A stretch of DNA of 42,713 nucleotides from an uncultured beta proteobacterium (lineage in GTDB: Bacteria > Pseudomonadota > Gammaproteobacteria > Burkholderiales > Burkholderiaceae_C): positions 1 through 42,713 of the forward strand of contig CAIYYA010000202.1 of the NCBI GenBank assembly GCA_903930255.1, in the 5' to 3' direction. The notes under the pieces were generated by a model, which made no database searches, was not told where the DNA came from, and saw only the letters and a list, made by a program, of their open reading frames with translations. The stretch's first letter is position 1; the number at the start of each line of letters is the position of its first letter. Made by a program: the position numbers and the translations under genes. Of the stretch, positions 41,948-42,713 are shown piece by piece.

Positions 41948-42713
41948 TCAGTCGCGCGTGACGCGCAACAACTCTTCGCGTGAGGTCATACCCAGGCCGA
42001 CCAAACGCTCGCCGTCTTCGCGCATCAGCACCATGCCACTGGCCAGCGCCGCCGCACGGATGTCTGCCTCGGAGGTGCGGTTGTGAATTTGAGCGCGAAT
42101 CGCATCGTCGGTTACCAGCAGTTCAAACACACCGCTACGTCCGCTGTAACCGGTGTGGCCGCATTCGGGGCAGCCAACGGGCGAGAACTCGGTCTCGCCC
42201 TGCGCGGGCTCTTCGAGCAATTTGAGTTTGGTGCGTCCCCGTTTTTTGGCTTCAACCGGTACCGGGGTTTTGCAATGCGGACAGAGCTTGCGCACCAAGC
42301 GCTGTGCCAGAACACCAAGCAGGCTGGAGCTGAGCAAAAACGGCTCGACGCCCATGTCGGTCAGGCGCGTCACAGCGCTGGCAGCATCGTTGGTGTGCAA
42401 CGTGGCCAGCACCAAATGACCGGTGAGCGAGGCCTGAATGGCAATTTGCGCCGTTTCAATGTCGCGAATTTCGCCAATCATGATGATGTCTGGGTCTTGC
42501 CGCAAGATAGCGCGCAGCGCCTTGGCAAAGTCAAGCTCGATCTTCGGGTTGACCTGGGTTTGCCCGACACCGGCAAGCTCGTATTCGATCGGGTCCTCCA
42601 CCGTCATGATGTTGTTTTGCGCAGCATCGAGCCGGCTCAATGCCGCATACAGCGTGGTGGTTTTACCCGAACCCGTGGGGCCAGTCACCAGCACAATGCC
42701 GTGGGGTTGCGCC
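41948..42713 (-). CDS. gspE: Type II secretion ATPase GspE, 3' part (5' end outside window)
   Basis: The C-terminal ~255 residues of a secretion ATPase. The visible part opens [21 protein letters not shown] (Walker A, split by the window edge context), then has the Asp box ([15 protein letters not shown]), Walker B ([15 protein letters not shown]), the His box ([12 protein letters not shown]) and a zinc module with CPHC and CPEC separated by ~35 residues. It powers pseudopilus assembly through GspF. The zinc module fits GspE or PilB-type ATPases; gspF on the same strand supports GspE. The two are separated by the sensor pair at 38836-41943. Confidence 0.92.
   Translation of the reverse strand, partial: AQPHGIVLVTGPTGSGKTTTLYAALSRLDAAQNNIMTVEDPIEYELAGVGQTQVNPKIELDFAKALRAILRQDPDIIMIGEIRDIETAQIAIQASLTGHLVLATLHTNDAASAVTRLTDMGVEPFLLSSSLLGVLAQRLVRKLCPHCKTPVPVEAKKRGRTKLKLLEEPAQGETEFSPVGCPECGHTGYSGRSGVFELLVTDDAIRAQIHNRTSEADIRAAALASGMVLMREDGERLVGLGMTSREELLRVTRD

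Noticed and set aside
1..42713. CRISPR arrays, tRNA or rRNA genes
   Set aside because: No regularly spaced repeats and no tRNA- or rRNA-like stretch was noticed when reading the intergenic regions by eye.

Overview
The window reads as chromosomal DNA of a betaproteobacterium, most likely a Comamonadaceae member (Rhodoferax/Polaromonas-like). This rests on the style of the hox/hyb genes, the TRAP and class III cyclase proteins, and a palindromic repeat I associate with this group. It is an inference from protein style, not a computed placement. Genes are densely packed, with many 4-nt ATGA/GTGA overlaps.

Layout. (1) 1-3.1 kb: the 3' part of a Rep-type helicase gene, convergent with a fucose/arabinose-isomerase-like gene. 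(2) 3.2-20.6 kb: a minus-strand run of seventeen genes, with no gap above 116 nt, for a Hyd-2-type [NiFe] hydrogenase (hybO-A-B-C), its protease and chaperones (hybD, a hypC paralogue, hybE/hupJ), a hemerythrin, hypA-B-F-C, and a complete H2-sensing system (hoxA, hoxV/hupK, hoxB, hoxC, hoxJ). hypD and hypE are absent. (3) 20.6-24.05 kb: nickel supply, with a divergent nikR and a nikMN-Q-O ECF-type transporter. A sigma-54 promoter, a candidate IHF site and a strong inverted repeat lie between hybO and nikR. (4) 24.1-32.3 kb: a lone Rieske protein, then a carbohydrate locus with an FGGY kinase preceded by a 15-codon leader ORF, a divergent GntR regulator, a DapA-family aldolase, a dctPQM TRAP transporter and a PfkB kinase. 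A 270-bp MITE-like element sits at the end of the aldolase gene. (5) 32.3-37.4 kb: a GAF-GAF-PAS adenylate cyclase coupled to a coiled-coil repeat protein, an ATPase gene remnant, a frameshifted pldA and a small outer-membrane barrel. (6) 37.4-42.7 kb: gspF and gspE of type II secretion, separated by a divergent substrate-binding-protein/hybrid-kinase pair.

How it works together. HoxBC senses H2 and signals through HoxJ to the NtrC-type activator HoxA. HoxA would drive the sigma-54 promoter upstream of hybO, and so the structural, maturation and possibly its own regulatory genes. NikMNQO and NikR supply and gate nickel for HypA/HypB. At residue level the sensor HoxC carries the bulky Ile/Phe gas-channel pair of O2-insensitive regulatory hydrogenases. 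HybC has Val/Leu and HybO lacks the extra proximal-cluster cysteines, so the working enzyme is predicted to be O2-sensitive. This makes the hemerythrin inside the operon notable.
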